57,062 bases of DNA, from assembly GCA_019694155.1 (NCBI GenBank), contig JAIBCN010000131.1, positions 1 through 57,062 on the forward strand. The letters run 5' to 3'. Shown here piece after piece: positions 33,701-42,327 of the stretch. The position numbers and the translations under genes are program-made. The DNA comes from Vicinamibacteria bacterium. Lineage in GTDB: Bacteria > Acidobacteriota > Vicinamibacteria > Fen-336 > JAGNNV01. Each line of letters starts with the position of its first letter. Position 1 is the stretch's first letter. Below the pieces are notes generated by a model. The model saw nothing but the letters and a program-made list of their open reading frames with translations. It made no database searches and was not told the DNA's origin.

Positions 33701-35948
33701 GCTCGACCCGGATCATGTGGCGTCCCTTTCCGACAAGGGCAAGTACGCCGGCCAGCTGAAGCGGCACGATGAGGCGCTCGTCGCACTGCGCCGGGCCGCG
33801 GCGCTCGTACCCGAACATCCGGCGCCCTGGCTCAACAAGGCGCTCCTCGAGGACCTTCTGGGACGAGAAGAGGACGCTCTTGCGAGTCACGAGAGGTTCC
33901 TGGAGCGCGCAAAGCCGGAGATGCGGCTGCAGATCGAAGCCTCCAAGAGGCGGGTGGAGCAGATCCGCGCGCGGCTCGCCGCCCGGAAGGGAACCACCCC
34001 CTTGCGGCCTCCGAGCCCCGCGACCCCGGCCCCCGCCGCCAGGGCGACGCCCATCGACGATCCTTTTCTCAAGAGCGTCGCTTCTCTCTTCACCGAGGAT
34101 GGCGGCGAGATGTCGGATGACGATCTGGCGCGACTCGCGAAGGCCATGGATCAGGACGATGCGGCGACACTGCTCGGCATGCTCCGTGCCGGCGGCTCCG
34201 CGGCTCCGCCCCCTGCCCCGGCGCCCAAAGCACCGGCTCCGCCGCGTCCCGCGCCTGGCGCCACGTCTCTTCCCACGGGCCTTGTCGCTCCTGCCGGAGC
34301 CGCCCGTCCGACGGGAAATCCGGTGGCCAAGAAGTACGCCGAGCAGGGGCGCTCCCTCCTCGCCTCCGGCAAGCCCGTCGAGGCTCTCGCCGCCCTCGAC
34401 AAGGCGGTCGAGCGCGATCCCAACGAACCGCTCTACTGGGCGGAGCGCGGCGGCGTCCTGCGATCGCTCTCGCGACACGAGGAGGCGCGGGCGGCCTGGA
34501 CGAAGGCGCTCCATCTGAACAAGGCCTGCGTGCCCGCGCTCCTTGGGCTCGCCGACGCGGAGAAGAGAGCGGGCCGCCCCAGGGACGCGATTCCCTACCT
34601 GATGGAAGCAACGGGGCTCGAACCCGGAAACGCCGAAGCGTGGTTCGAGATCGGCGACGCCTATCGGCAGATTCCCGACTGGCCGCATGCCTATGGGGCC
34701 TTCGCTCTGAGCGTCAAGGCCGCGCCGCGAAACGCCCTCGCCATCGTGGGACTCGCCGAAGGCGCCCTGAACGTGGGCAAGCTCGACGACGCGCTCGCCG
34801 CCCTCGAAGTCGCGATCGGCCTCGACGACGGCATCTCCCTCGCCTTCTATCTGAGGGGCGTCGCCTTCGCCATCAAGGGAATGAACGCGGAGGCGGCGGA
34901 GGCCCACAGACGCGCGGCCGAGCTCGATCCCTCGCGCGTGAACGCCTGGCACGGGCTCGCCCGTTGTCTCCACGAACTGAAGCGCTACAGCGAGGCTCTC
35001 GAAGCGGTGAATCGCGCGCTCCAGCTGCGGCCCGACTTCGCCTTCGCCCTCAACACCAGGGGGCTCGCCCTTCTGGCCCTCAGACGGCGCGAGGAGGCCA
35101 TTGAGGCCTTCGACCAGGCGCTTCTCGCCGACCCGCGCTCGGTGGCGGCTCTTTGCCACAAGGGCAGCGCTCTCCTGAGCCTCGAACGCCCGGCCGACGC
35201 CTTCGACTGCTTCAGCCGGGCCCGCGAGATCAAGCCCGATCATCAGCCGGCCCTCGACGGCTCGCGCGCCGCTCTCGCCGCCCTCAAGACGGGCCTCGCG
35301 ACGAAGAGCGAGGAAGTGCGGACGCCAGGGAGCGTGCTCATGCTTCCGGAAGTCAGCGTCCCGCAGACCGCGGCCCAGTACTCGCAGGACGAATGCCTGA
35401 AGCGCGCGGAAATGGCGCGCAACCAGGCTCTCTTCGCCAAGGCCCTCGAGTTCGCGGAACAGGCGATCGCCGCCGATCCGCGCAAGGGCCTCGCCTGGCT
35501 CAGCAAGGCGGAGGCCCTCTTCGGCCTGAAGCGCTACCCCGAGGCCGCGGCCCACGCGAAGAAGTCCCTCGACCTCAATCCGAAGTTCGCCCCTGCCTGG
35601 GTGCGTCTCGCTTCGTCGCTCGACGCTCTCTCCGCGAACGACGAGGCCCTGCAGGCCTGGGACAAGGCGATCGAAATCGCAGGTCAGAACGTCCTCAACT
35701 GGTGCGGCCGCGGGCAGTGCCTCGAGCGCATGGGCCGGATCGAGGACGCTCTCGCCTCCCACGACCGGGCCCTCGCCATCGATCCCCGCTTCAGCATCGG
35801 CAAGTACCACAAGGGCCGCCTCGAGGCGGAGCTCGGACGGCGCGACGCGGCCATCCTGTCGCTTCAGCAGTTCCTCGCCCTCGCCCCGCCCAATCTCGCC
35901 GCCCTCGCTCACGAGGCGCGAAAACGAATCCAGGAGTTGAAAGCATGA
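30753..35948 (+). CDS. Zinc-ribbon Ser/Thr protein kinase with long TPR array
   Basis: 1,731-residue cytoplasmic protein; no membrane segment was seen. An N-terminal zinc ribbon (CPSCGK...CPFCRG, about 5-23) and an Ala/Pro linker lead to a Hanks kinase domain at about 90-385: LGEGGFGIVYLA loop, VALK (Lys 123), HRDIKPAN (Asp 223), DFG (Asp 241), THMAPEQF. All catalytic residues are present. The remaining 1,300 residues are TPR units of 34 residues in three blocks (about 405-690, 760-1050, 1190-1400 and on to 1730) split by Pro/Ala linkers; repeats show 'DEALALFDRALALSPNDPE'-like consensus. Probably phosphorylates proteins recruited by the TPR scaffold. Its stop overlaps the ClpA-like start (ATGA), implying one functional unit. 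Confidence 0.93.
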   Translation: MLVACPSCGKRISDRAPICPFCRGAAGASGASSPAPPVANVDSAIAPAPAVSSVQPPPAARGVAPPVPSPSLPALQAPEALPAYRRGDFIGDLFQVIETLGEGGFGIVYLARSLASNDIVALKTLRGELLRDAKTRAMFEKEARIWMDLGTHPNLVRAKWVDEVGGRLYIAMEYVQAGAGRPNSLEGYLEKGPIPEEKALLWAIQFCRGMEYAVSRGVRCHRDIKPANILIGGDSVVKISDFGIAGLALVPEAPRASRDGAAAPDAAGDPGKTVVGTVFGTPTHMAPEQFVDAASCDERSDVYSFGVVLYQMASGGRLPFRPAPPPPEMFAQAGAWYWHAFRTLHTSVTEGPLDSPLAAIVTRALRKKREERYQNFAALRADLEALYEKTKGEKAPVQAGGTETATDWNAKGMSFATLNRFSEALECYDQALALEPGAAALHNNRGNALRHLGRAEESLASYDKAIALDPLYAAAFENKALLYANAQRNEEALACVERAIALDPTKADPHVIRGVLLGRLGRGQEEIDAYKDAINIDPRNVDAWFNQANALSTVNRVLAIQCVDNALSCDPAYVAAWDLKGTLLSELGRGADAVTCHQEAVKLSPRDGRLRYNLGNSWSSIERLEEARESYEAATQLSPDMPVTWYNLAIATFRLGRLPESVPLFERYLAFDPPKDGLRRTAERLTTEIRAGRTPTLGPIQVGSRITPAEQASIDAGVLPELQEAPAQAPLPVPAPTPSAPAPRAAEEPLPGPKADPEKVALEAARLFNASRFSEALAMVEALLKTDPRDETALNTRANALFKLGRVDEACAAIVKAVEASPGMLAIWLNKAAMEHGSGRLKEAYRSAIDLVEIAQAEGTTAPAVEQARRIIAALQGQGVIPNPRSHLGWLGLGYVSMVAGRKDAALQFFDKAIEAAPRNVEALRWKGSALKELKRGDDALALFDRALALSPNDPEIHHDRGIVLAALREFERAVQAFDQALKLDPDHVASLSDKGKYAGQLKRHDEALVALRRAAALVPEHPAPWLNKALLEDLLGREEDALASHERFLERAKPEMRLQIEASKRRVEQIRARLAARKGTTPLRPPSPATPAPAARATPIDDPFLKSVASLFTEDGGEMSDDDLARLAKAMDQDDAATLLGMLRAGGSAAPPPAPAPKAPAPPRPAPGATSLPTGLVAPAGAARPTGNPVAKKYAEQGRSLLASGKPVEALAALDKAVERDPNEPLYWAERGGVLRSLSRHEEARAAWTKALHLNKACVPALLGLADAEKRAGRPRDAIPYLMEATGLEPGNAEAWFEIGDAYRQIPDWPHAYGAFALSVKAAPRNALAIVGLAEGALNVGKLDDALAALEVAIGLDDGISLAFYLRGVAFAIKGMNAEAAEAHRRAAELDPSRVNAWHGLARCLHELKRYSEALEAVNRALQLRPDFAFALNTRGLALLALRRREEAIEAFDQALLADPRSVAALCHKGSALLSLERPADAFDCFSRAREIKPDHQPALDGSRAALAALKTGLATKSEEVRTPGSVLMLPEVSVPQTAAQYSQDECLKRAEMARNQALFAKALEFAEQAIAADPRKGLAWLSKAEALFGLKRYPEAAAHAKKSLDLNPKFAPAWVRLASSLDALSANDEALQAWDKAIEIAGQNVLNWCGRGQCLERMGRIEDALASHDRALAIDPRFSIGKYHKGRLEAELGRRDAAILSLQQFLALAPPNLAALAHEARKRIQELKA

Positions 35949-38323
35949 GTGATCCGTCGCCGGGCCTCGCCATCGCATGGAGGATCGCCGCCTCCGAGGC
36001 GGGGGCCGCGGGCTACCCGAAGATCGAGTGCGCCCATCTCATGATGGGCCTCCTGAGCCTCGACAAGGCGAACCCGAAGGCGCTCAAGGACCTTGGCTTC
36101 GACCCCGCCCGTATGGGCCAGGTGGGCGCCGAGCAGGCGGCGATCGCCGAGTTGTTCGAATCGGCGGGTGTCACTCCGCGCGTCCTGCGGCGCGATCTTC
36201 GATCCCGCGTGAAGAAGAAGCCTTCGCGGGCCAAGGGCGTCATGTCGCGGAGCGCCGCCTCCAAGGCGGCCTTCGCGCGCGCCGAGCTTCTCGCGGGCGC
36301 TGCTCCCATGAACTCGCTCCACCTCCTGACCGTGCTCCTCAAGGCCCCCGACCCCGCGATCCTGTCGCTGTTGCTCGAGCACCGGCTCGGGCCCGACATC
36401 GCGGCGCGGGCGGAGGCCGCTTCGTCCCAGCCTTTCGAGCGCATGGTCGCTCCGCCGCCGAAGCCGAAGACCGGATCTGTCCGGGCGGCGCCGCCCACCC
36501 GGCCGCAGAGCGAGGGAGCGCTCGCTCGCTTCGGCCGCGATCTCACCGCCCAGGCCCTGCGCGGCGAGATCGGCCCGGTGATTGGAAGGCGCAAGGAGAT
36601 CCTCGGCGTGCTGCAGACTCTCGCGCGCTCGACCAAGAGCAACCCGCTGCTCGTGGGCGAGGCGGGGGTGGGAAAGACCGCGATCGTGGAGGCGGTGGCG
36701 CTGCGCGGCGTCGCGGGCAAGGATCCGCAGGTTTTGGGCGGAAAGCGGATCGTCGAGCTGAACGTGGGCGCGCTCGTGGCGGGCACCGACTATCGGGGCG
36801 AGTTCGAAAAGCGGATGAAGGAGCTGCTCGACGAGCTGCGCGCTTCGCCCGACGTCATCCTCTTCATCGACGAGGTTCACACCATCGTGGGCGCGGGCCG
36901 CGCGGGGTCCGGCCTCGACGCGGCGAACCTCATGAAGCCCGCCCTCGCCCGGGGCGAGATCAAGGTCATCGGGGCCACCACCCCCAACGAGTTCCGCGAG
37001 ACCATCGAGAAAGACGCGGCGCTGGAGCGGCGCTTCGAGAAGGTCGATGTGCCCGAGCCGTCGGTGACGGAGAGCCTCGAGATCCTTCGCGGCCTCAAGG
37101 AGCGCTTCGAGAAGCACCATGGAGTCCAGATCGCGGACGCGGCCCTCGAGGCCGCGGTGTCTCTCTCCGTGCGCTTCGACACCGACCACCGGCTGCCCGA
37201 CAAAGCGGTCGATCTCATCGACAAGGCGGCGGCGCGCGCCCGCGTGCCCACCCTCAGCCAGGTGGGGCCCGGTAAGGGGGTTGTCGACCAGGGCGCGGCG
37301 GCAACCATCGTCGATGCTCGCGTGGTCGCGGAGGTGCTCGCGGAGAAGAAGGGTCTGCCCATAGAGATCGTCACCGATGGCGGGGGGGAAGGCGCGCGCC
37401 TGCTCAAGCTCGAGGCGCACCTGAAGTCGAAGATCATCGGCCAGGACGAGGCGGTGGCGAAAGTCGCGGCGCGGGTGCGGCTCGCCCACTCCGGCCTTTC
37501 CGAGCGCCGAGGGCCGCTCGCGGTGTTCCTGCTCCTCGGTCCTACTGGTGTGGGCAAGACGGAGATGGCTCGCACCCTCGCGAAGTTTCTGTTCGGCGGC
37601 CCCGACGACCTGTCGCGCTTCGACATGTCGGAGTACATGGAGGAGCACAGCGTGTCGCGGCTCATCGGCGCGCCTCCGGGTTACGTCGGCCACGACGAGC
37701 CCGGGCAGCTCACGGAAGCGATCCGCCGACGGCCGTATTCTGTTCTCCTCTTCGACGAGGTGGAAAAGGCTCACCCGAAGGTCTTCGATGTCTTCCTCCA
37801 GCTCTTCGACGCGGGCCGGCTGACCGACGCGCAGGGCCGGGTGGCGGATGCCCGAAACGTCATCGTGGTTATGACCAGCAACATGGGGACCGGCGCCGAG
37901 GCGGCGAAGATGGGCTTCGCGGCCAAGGGGAACGAGACCCTGCCCGTGACGAAGGCGGGCCGGCTCAAGGCGGACCTCCGCCGCTTTTTCCGGCCCGAGC
38001 TGCTGAACCGCATCGACGACATCATCAGCTTCCGCGCCCTCGACGAGAGCGACGTGCGTCGCATCGCGCGCCCCCTCCTCGCCGCCCTCATCAACAAGGT
38101 GCGCAAGACCAACGGCGTCTTCCTCCGCTTCGAGCCCGACGCGGAAGCGTTCGTCCTCCGCTCGGGCTTCCATCCGGAGAAAGGCGTGCGCGAACTGAAG
38201 CGCGTGATCGAACGCCTGGTCGAGATGCCTCTTTCGAGCCTCGCCCTCTCCGGCAAGCTCGCCCAGCACCCCGCGTGGAAGGCGGTCTACGATGAAGGCG
38301 GGCTGTACTTCCTTCCGGAGTGA
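35945..38323 (+). CDS. ClpA/ClpC-like double AAA+ unfoldase
   Basis: 792-residue Hsp100 protein. The N domain (about 1-165) has two Clp_N-like repeats ('[19 protein letters not shown]', '[18 protein letters not shown]'), with a Pro-rich linker to about 200. AAA1 has GEAGVGKT (about 238-245) and LFIDEVHT (about 309). There is no ClpB-type middle coiled coil, so it is ClpA-like. AAA2 has GPTGVGKT (about 532-539), pore loop [14 protein letters not shown] and '[10 protein letters not shown]'. A KMGF tripeptide sits where ClpA has IGL, so docking to ClpP is possible, but no clpP or clpS is nearby. ATG 35945 overlaps the kinase stop. Partnered by co-translation with the TPR kinase, it is likely a specialised unfoldase, not housekeeping ClpA. 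Confidence 0.9.
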   Translation: MSDPSPGLAIAWRIAASEAGAAGYPKIECAHLMMGLLSLDKANPKALKDLGFDPARMGQVGAEQAAIAELFESAGVTPRVLRRDLRSRVKKKPSRAKGVMSRSAASKAAFARAELLAGAAPMNSLHLLTVLLKAPDPAILSLLLEHRLGPDIAARAEAASSQPFERMVAPPPKPKTGSVRAAPPTRPQSEGALARFGRDLTAQALRGEIGPVIGRRKEILGVLQTLARSTKSNPLLVGEAGVGKTAIVEAVALRGVAGKDPQVLGGKRIVELNVGALVAGTDYRGEFEKRMKELLDELRASPDVILFIDEVHTIVGAGRAGSGLDAANLMKPALARGEIKVIGATTPNEFRETIEKDAALERRFEKVDVPEPSVTESLEILRGLKERFEKHHGVQIADAALEAAVSLSVRFDTDHRLPDKAVDLIDKAAARARVPTLSQVGPGKGVVDQGAAATIVDARVVAEVLAEKKGLPIEIVTDGGGEGARLLKLEAHLKSKIIGQDEAVAKVAARVRLAHSGLSERRGPLAVFLLLGPTGVGKTEMARTLAKFLFGGPDDLSRFDMSEYMEEHSVSRLIGAPPGYVGHDEPGQLTEAIRRRPYSVLLFDEVEKAHPKVFDVFLQLFDAGRLTDAQGRVADARNVIVVMTSNMGTGAEAAKMGFAAKGNETLPVTKAGRLKADLRRFFRPELLNRIDDIISFRALDESDVRRIARPLLAALINKVRKTNGVFLRFEPDAEAFVLRSGFHPEKGVRELKRVIERLVEMPLSSLALSGKLAQHPAWKAVYDEGGLYFLPE

Positions 38324-38335
38324 CGCGGGGTGCGC

Positions 38336-38594
38336 GGTTGGTAGTGGTGGGAGGGGGTTGCTTCGTCGCGGTACCGAAACGAGTGGCTCCTCGCAATGAC
38401 GTGAGGGGGTACAGGACGGACAGCACGACCTTGGTAGTCAGGAGCGCGGTGCGGGGTGTGCCGCGCGGGCGAGGAACGCGCACGCCGGTCCCCGCTACCA
38501 ACCCCGCTCAGTCCGTCGGTACCACACTACGTCATTGCGAGGAGCCATTCCGTTCGTACCGCGACGAAGCAACCCCCTCCCACCACTACCAACC
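38336..38594. repeat. 259-bp palindromic MITE-like element
   Basis: Left arm 38336-38402 and right arm 38529-38594 are inverted copies. The outer 39 bases (starting GGTTGGTAGTGGTGGG) are identical, 8-9 bases differ, then 19 bases (TGGCTCCTCGCAATGACGT) are identical. The interior is also imperfectly inverted (GGACGGAC...TTGGTAG against CTACCAA...GTCCGTC, and GCGCGG...CCGCGC at the centre), so the whole could fold as one long cruciform. It has no coding capacity and no clear target duplication. It fills most of the 316-bp gap after the ClpA-like gene. The inner 'GTCATTGCGAGGAGC' and outer 'CGACGAAGCAA' resemble dispersed repeats I recall from several bacterial phyla. Confidence 0.85.
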
Positions 38595-38639
38595 CAGCGG
38601 CGCCTTGATCTTCCCTGCTCGCCTCACTACATTGGGCCG

Positions 38640-39110
38640 ATGCCCGCCGAGCTTCCCTTCATCGATAGCCTCGATACCACCATCGAGGCGTCCGCGCCCG
38701 CGGTGTACACGGCGCTTGCGCGCCATCTCGGGCGGTCGCTCGGGTCGACGAGCGCCCGCGTCGCTTGTGGGCTCCTTGGTTGCGCGCATCGCGGCGCTTC
38801 GCTGGCCAACCCGCCCATGGAGGGCCAGGAAGCAAGCGGCTTCGTGGTCGTCGAGGCGAGAGCGCCGCATCTCCTCGTCCTCGAAGGCCGCCACCGGTTC
38901 GCGAGCTACCGCCTCTCCTTCACCATCGAACCCTTGTCCCAGAATCGCGCGCAACTGAGCGCCCGTACCGACGCCGCGTTCCCGGGTTTTGCGGGGAAGG
39001 TCTATCGCGCGCTGGTCATCGGCTCGGGAGGCCATGAAATCGTGGCGCGCCGGATGCTCGCAGCCGTGGCACGCCTGGCCGCGCGCGCGGAGCACGAGAG
39101 CGGGCGATAG
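38640..39110 (+). CDS. Small SRPBCC-like protein
   Basis: 156-residue soluble protein with the pattern of the SRPBCC/START helix-grip fold: 'TTIEASAPAVYTALARHLG' opening, strands 'GFVVVEARAPHLLVLEG' and 'YRLSFTIEPLSQNRAQLSARTDAAFPG', then a long C-terminal helix 'VARRMLAAVARLAARAE'. Such folds bind hydrophobic ligands; no catalytic residue is evident. ATG 38640 lies just beyond the palindromic repeat, so that repeat may contain or disturb its promoter. It is 10 bp ahead of the methyltransferase gene and probably co-transcribed with it. Confidence 0.65.
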   Translation: MPAELPFIDSLDTTIEASAPAVYTALARHLGRSLGSTSARVACGLLGCAHRGASLANPPMEGQEASGFVVVEARAPHLLVLEGRHRFASYRLSFTIEPLSQNRAQLSARTDAAFPGFAGKVYRALVIGSGGHEIVARRMLAAVARLAARAEHESGR

Positions 39111-39120
39111 AGGCGCTCGA

Positions 39121-39882
39121 ATGTCGACTCCGCGCTTCGAGCTGTCCCCTACCACCCGGTTCGCCGACCGCGCTTCGGACTATGCCCTCTTCCGGCCGTC
39201 CTACCCCGCGGCCGCCATCGACGCCGCTCTCGAAGGCCTCCCCGCGGACCGGCCGCTGGTCGCCGCGGACATCGGCGCCGGGACCGGGATCTCTTCTCGC
39301 CTGCTCGCGGATCGGGGTGTGCGCGTTCTCGCGGTCGAGCCGAACGCGGCGATGCGCGAGACGGCCGACCCGCACCCGGACGTCACCTTCGTCGAGGGCG
39401 CGGCCGAATCCACGGGGCTGGGCGCCGCGAGTGTCGACCTCGTCATGTGCGCTCAGGCCTTCCACTGGTTCAAGCCGGCGGAGGCGCTCGCTGAGTTCCG
39501 GCGGATCGTGAAACCGCGAGGCCGGCTGGTGTTCCTGGTCAACGAGCGAGACAACGAGGACCCGGCCATGCGCGCCTACAACACGGCGATCAGGGCGGCG
39601 ACGGAACGCGAACTCTCCGAGGGGATGCGCCGCGCGATCGACGACGCTCTTCACGCCGCCCTCATTCCGGCCGTTCCCCGCTCGTTCCCGTATGCCCAGG
39701 CGCTCTCTCGCGACGGCCTCGTGGGTCGCGCTCGAAGCGCTTCCTACATCCCGAAGGAAGGTCCGCGGTACGAACAGCTTCTTCGGGATCTCGACGCCTT
39801 GTGGGTCGCGCACCATGGCGCGGATGGCATGGTGACGCACGGATATCGCACTTTCGTGTGGGTGGTCGAAGCGGGGGCGTGA
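39121..39882 (+). CDS. Class I SAM-dependent methyltransferase
   Basis: 253-residue methyltransferase of the Methyltransf_11 type. It starts 'TTRFADRASDYALFRPSYP', typical of this clade; motif I is AADIGAGTGISS, the acidic end of strand 2 is LAVEPN, then 'VEGAAESTGLGAASVDLVMCAQAFHWF' and 'PRGRLVFLVNERDN'. The methyl acceptor is unknown; similar genes are often annotated as small-molecule methylases. ATG 39121 gives the common N terminus. The stop and the GH35 start overlap (TGATG). Confidence 0.88.
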   Translation: MSTPRFELSPTTRFADRASDYALFRPSYPAAAIDAALEGLPADRPLVAADIGAGTGISSRLLADRGVRVLAVEPNAAMRETADPHPDVTFVEGAAESTGLGAASVDLVMCAQAFHWFKPAEALAEFRRIVKPRGRLVFLVNERDNEDPAMRAYNTAIRAATERELSEGMRRAIDDALHAALIPAVPRSFPYAQALSRDGLVGRARSASYIPKEGPRYEQLLRDLDALWVAHHGADGMVTHGYRTFVWVVEAGA

Positions 39883-41705
39883 TGCGTCGTGTTCTTTGCG
39901 CGGCCCTTGCGAGTCTCCTGGCCTCGGCGGCATCGTCGACGCCCGCTCCCGCCCGTCACACTTTCGCTCTGAGCGCCAGGGAGTTCCTCCTCGATGGCGC
40001 GCCCTTCCGGATCATCTCGTGCGAGATGCACCCGGTGCGGATCCCCCCCGAGTACTGGTCGCACCGGATTCGCATGGCGAAGGCCATGGGGTGCAACACC
40101 ATCGCCGCGTACGTCTTCTGGAACGCCCACGAAGAAGCGGAAGGCCGCTTCGATTTCGCCACCGGCAATCGCGACATCGCACGATTCCTGAAGCTCGTGC
40201 AGGCCGAGGGACTGTGGGTCCTGCTGCGCCCGGGACCCTACGTCTGTGCGGAGTGGGATTTCGGCGGACTGCCGCCCTACCTTCTGAAGGACCCCGAGCT
40301 GCGCGTGCGCGGCCTGTATCCGCCATACATGGCCGCGGTGGAGAGATACCTGGCGCAGCTCGCCCGCGTGGTTCAGCCGGCGATGGTGAGCGAAGGCGGG
40401 CCCGTGCTCATGGTTCAAATCGAGAACGAGTATGGGAGCTACGGCAACGACCGCGCGTACATGTCGCGCCTGCGCGAGATCTGGAAAGCCAACGGAATCG
40501 AGGGCCCCTTCTTCACCGGGGATGGGGCCACGCCCCACATGCTCGAAGCGGGGTCGCTGCCCGGCGCCGCCGTCGGCCTCGACTCGGGGTCGAACGAGCA
40601 GGACTTCGAGCTGGCCCGGAAGCACCGGCCGGGCGTTCCGGTGTTCTCATCCGAGACCTACCCGGGATGGCTCACGCACTGGGGCGAGCCCTGGGCGAGG
40701 CCTTCGGTCCCGGAACTGCTCGAGGAAGTGGAGTTCCTCCTCTCCACCGGGAAGTCCTTCAACTTCTATGTGGCCCACGGCGGCACCAACTTCGGCTTCA
40801 CCGCGGGCGCCAACTCGGGAGGCAAAGGCTACGAGCCCGATGTCACGAGCTACGACTACGATGCGCCCATCGATGAGCAGGGCCGCGCGACGCCCAAATT
40901 CCACGCCCTGCGCGAACTGATCGCGAAGTTCCTCCCCGGGGGCGCCGCCCTCCCGCCCGTGCCGGATCCGATTCCCGCGATCGCCGTGCCGGAGTTCCAG
41001 ATGGCGCCATACACATCCTTGTGGGATCACCTCGGCGCGCCCGTCGCGTCGCTGCATCCGCGAACCTTCGAGATGTACGGCCAGAACCAGGGTCTAGTTC
41101 TGTATCGCACGACACTGGTGGGCCGGAAGAGCGGCAAGCTCGTCATCATGGATCTCCACGACTACGCGATCGTGATGGTTGATGGCAAGGAGATCGGCCG
41201 CCTCGACCGCCGACTCGGTGAGAAGACGATCGAGCTTCCACCGACCACAAATCCCATGCCCGTGCTCGACATCCTCGTCGAAGGGATGGGTCACATCAAC
41301 TTCGCGCAGGAGATCATCGACCGCAAGGGAATCACCGATCGGGTCACCCTCTCAGGCATGACTCTGATGAACTGGCAGGCCTACAAGCTGCCCTTGAGCG
41401 ATTCGTGGATGGCCGGGCTGCGAGCTTCGCCGGAGACGGAGCCGGAGGGCTCCTCGCGGCCGGGCCGGTTCTTCCGCGGGACGTTCCGCCTGGACAAACC
41501 CGCGGACACATTCCTCGACATGACCGGGTACGGCAAAGGCGTGGTCTGGGTGAACGGTCACAACCTCGGCCGCTTCTGGGACATCGGCCCGCAAAAGCAC
41601 CTCTATTGCCCCGCGCCCCTCCTCAAGGCCGGCGAGAACGTGGTTGTCGTCCTCGAACTCATCAAGACGGAGCCGTCACCGCTCCGGGGCGCGCCCGGGC
41701 CGTAG
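39882..41705 (+). CDS. Secreted GH35 beta-galactosidase
   Basis: Exported glycoside hydrolase, 607 residues; signal peptide about 1-25 (MRRVLCAALASLLASAAS). The TIM barrel contains 'ISCEMHPVRIPPEYW', 'GCNTIAAYVFWNAHE' and 'VLLRPGPYVCAEWDFGGLP', the family's substrate loop. The acid/base Glu is in VQIENEYGSYG and the nucleophile Glu in SSETYPGWLTHWGE; both are present. Beta-sandwich domains follow, ending 'VWVNGHNLGRFWDIGPQKHLY', the usual galactose-binding-like tail. It should release terminal beta-galactose from oligosaccharides in the periplasm or outside. It overlaps the methyltransferase stop, an operon without obvious functional link. ATG 39882 is the first start giving a signal peptide. 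Confidence 0.92.
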   Translation: MRRVLCAALASLLASAASSTPAPARHTFALSAREFLLDGAPFRIISCEMHPVRIPPEYWSHRIRMAKAMGCNTIAAYVFWNAHEEAEGRFDFATGNRDIARFLKLVQAEGLWVLLRPGPYVCAEWDFGGLPPYLLKDPELRVRGLYPPYMAAVERYLAQLARVVQPAMVSEGGPVLMVQIENEYGSYGNDRAYMSRLREIWKANGIEGPFFTGDGATPHMLEAGSLPGAAVGLDSGSNEQDFELARKHRPGVPVFSSETYPGWLTHWGEPWARPSVPELLEEVEFLLSTGKSFNFYVAHGGTNFGFTAGANSGGKGYEPDVTSYDYDAPIDEQGRATPKFHALRELIAKFLPGGAALPPVPDPIPAIAVPEFQMAPYTSLWDHLGAPVASLHPRTFEMYGQNQGLVLYRTTLVGRKSGKLVIMDLHDYAIVMVDGKEIGRLDRRLGEKTIELPPTTNPMPVLDILVEGMGHINFAQEIIDRKGITDRVTLSGMTLMNWQAYKLPLSDSWMAGLRASPETEPEGSSRPGRFFRGTFRLDKPADTFLDMTGYGKGVVWVNGHNLGRFWDIGPQKHLYCPAPLLKAGENVVVVLELIKTEPSPLRGAPGP

Positions 41706-41748
41706 GGCCGGGCGCCCTGGCGCACCTCGCGCGTCACGGGATTTCCCC

Positions 41749-41777
41749 TTGACCGGGACCCGGTCGATAGGTAATGT
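41749..41777 (+). promoter_or_regulatory. Promoter of the MarR-transhydroxylase operon with operator in the spacer
   Basis: TTGACC (41749-41754), 17-bp spacer, TAATGT (41772-41777): a near-consensus sigma-70 promoter. The spacer holds a perfect 15-bp inverted repeat GACCGGGACCCGGTC (41751-41765), ideally placed for repression, probably by the MarR protein encoded directly downstream. The -10 ends nine bases before the ATG at 41787, so the transcript should start within a few bases of the start codon. Confidence 0.72.
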
Positions 41778-41786
41778 CCTTAACCA

Positions 41787-42326
41787 ATGCCGCGAGCGGT
41801 TTCCGGGAAGGCGTCGGTGGAGGAGTCCATCGTTCTGGCCGTTCTCGACCTCAGCAATCAGCTGGGGAAGCTCGGAGAGGGACTTGCCGGCCACGCCGGC
41901 CTCACGACTCAGCAGTGGCTCGTCTTGCTGCAGGTCGCCGGAGACCCGAACTTTCACGCGCCAGGCGGGCGGGCGTCGCGCCCGAAAGGCGGGGTGCTCG
42001 CTTCGGAAATCGCCGAAGCGCGCGGCGTGTCCCGGGCCAACGTGAGCACGCTCGTGGCTCAACTCCTTGGCAAGGGTCTCGTGCGGCAGGATGCGGAGGC
42101 GGGAGACCGGCGGCGCAAGGGACTGTCGATCACCGCGAAGGGCAGGGCCGCGCTCGCCCGCCTCGACGCGAGCCGCCGCCATGCTAACCGCGTCCTGCTC
42201 GCGGAGCTCGATACGAAGGGCCGCGCCGCGCTCCTTCGCTCGCTGCGTGCCTGTCTTCGCTGCGCCGCCGCTTCGGTGGCCGCGGCTCCGGAGCCCCGGG
42301 GCTCCACGTCCGTTACTGGAGGGTGA
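41787..42326 (+). CDS. MarR-family transcriptional regulator
   Basis: 179-residue winged-helix repressor. The dimerisation helix has 'SIVLAVLDLSNQLGKLGEGL', the recognition segment 'LASEIAEARGVSRANVSTLV', and the wing 'DAEAGDRRRKGLSITAKGRAAL' (DRR-K motif). An insert of about 12 residues (FHAPGGRASRPKG) lies between helices 2 and 3 and is unusual. The last 20 residues are Ala/Arg/Ser-rich. MarR proteins often sense phenolic ligands, which fits the neighbouring transhydroxylase family acting on phenols (inference). It is the first gene of the operon and probably controls it through the palindrome in the promoter. Stop and next start are separated by one base. Confidence 0.88.
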   Translation: MPRAVSGKASVEESIVLAVLDLSNQLGKLGEGLAGHAGLTTQQWLVLLQVAGDPNFHAPGGRASRPKGGVLASEIAEARGVSRANVSTLVAQLLGKGLVRQDAEAGDRRRKGLSITAKGRAALARLDASRRHANRVLLAELDTKGRAALLRSLRACLRCAAASVAAAPEPRGSTSVTGG

Positions 42327-42327
42327 C

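Noticed and set aside
31395..35978. 1,527-residue minus-strand open frame
   Set aside because: Mirror of the TPR-kinase gene; Leu/Arg/Glu/Gly-rich with no domain, produced by high GC and codon bias of the true plus-strand gene.
38336..38594. CRISPR array or rRNA-like structure
   Set aside because: Two inverted arms only, no regularly spaced direct repeats.
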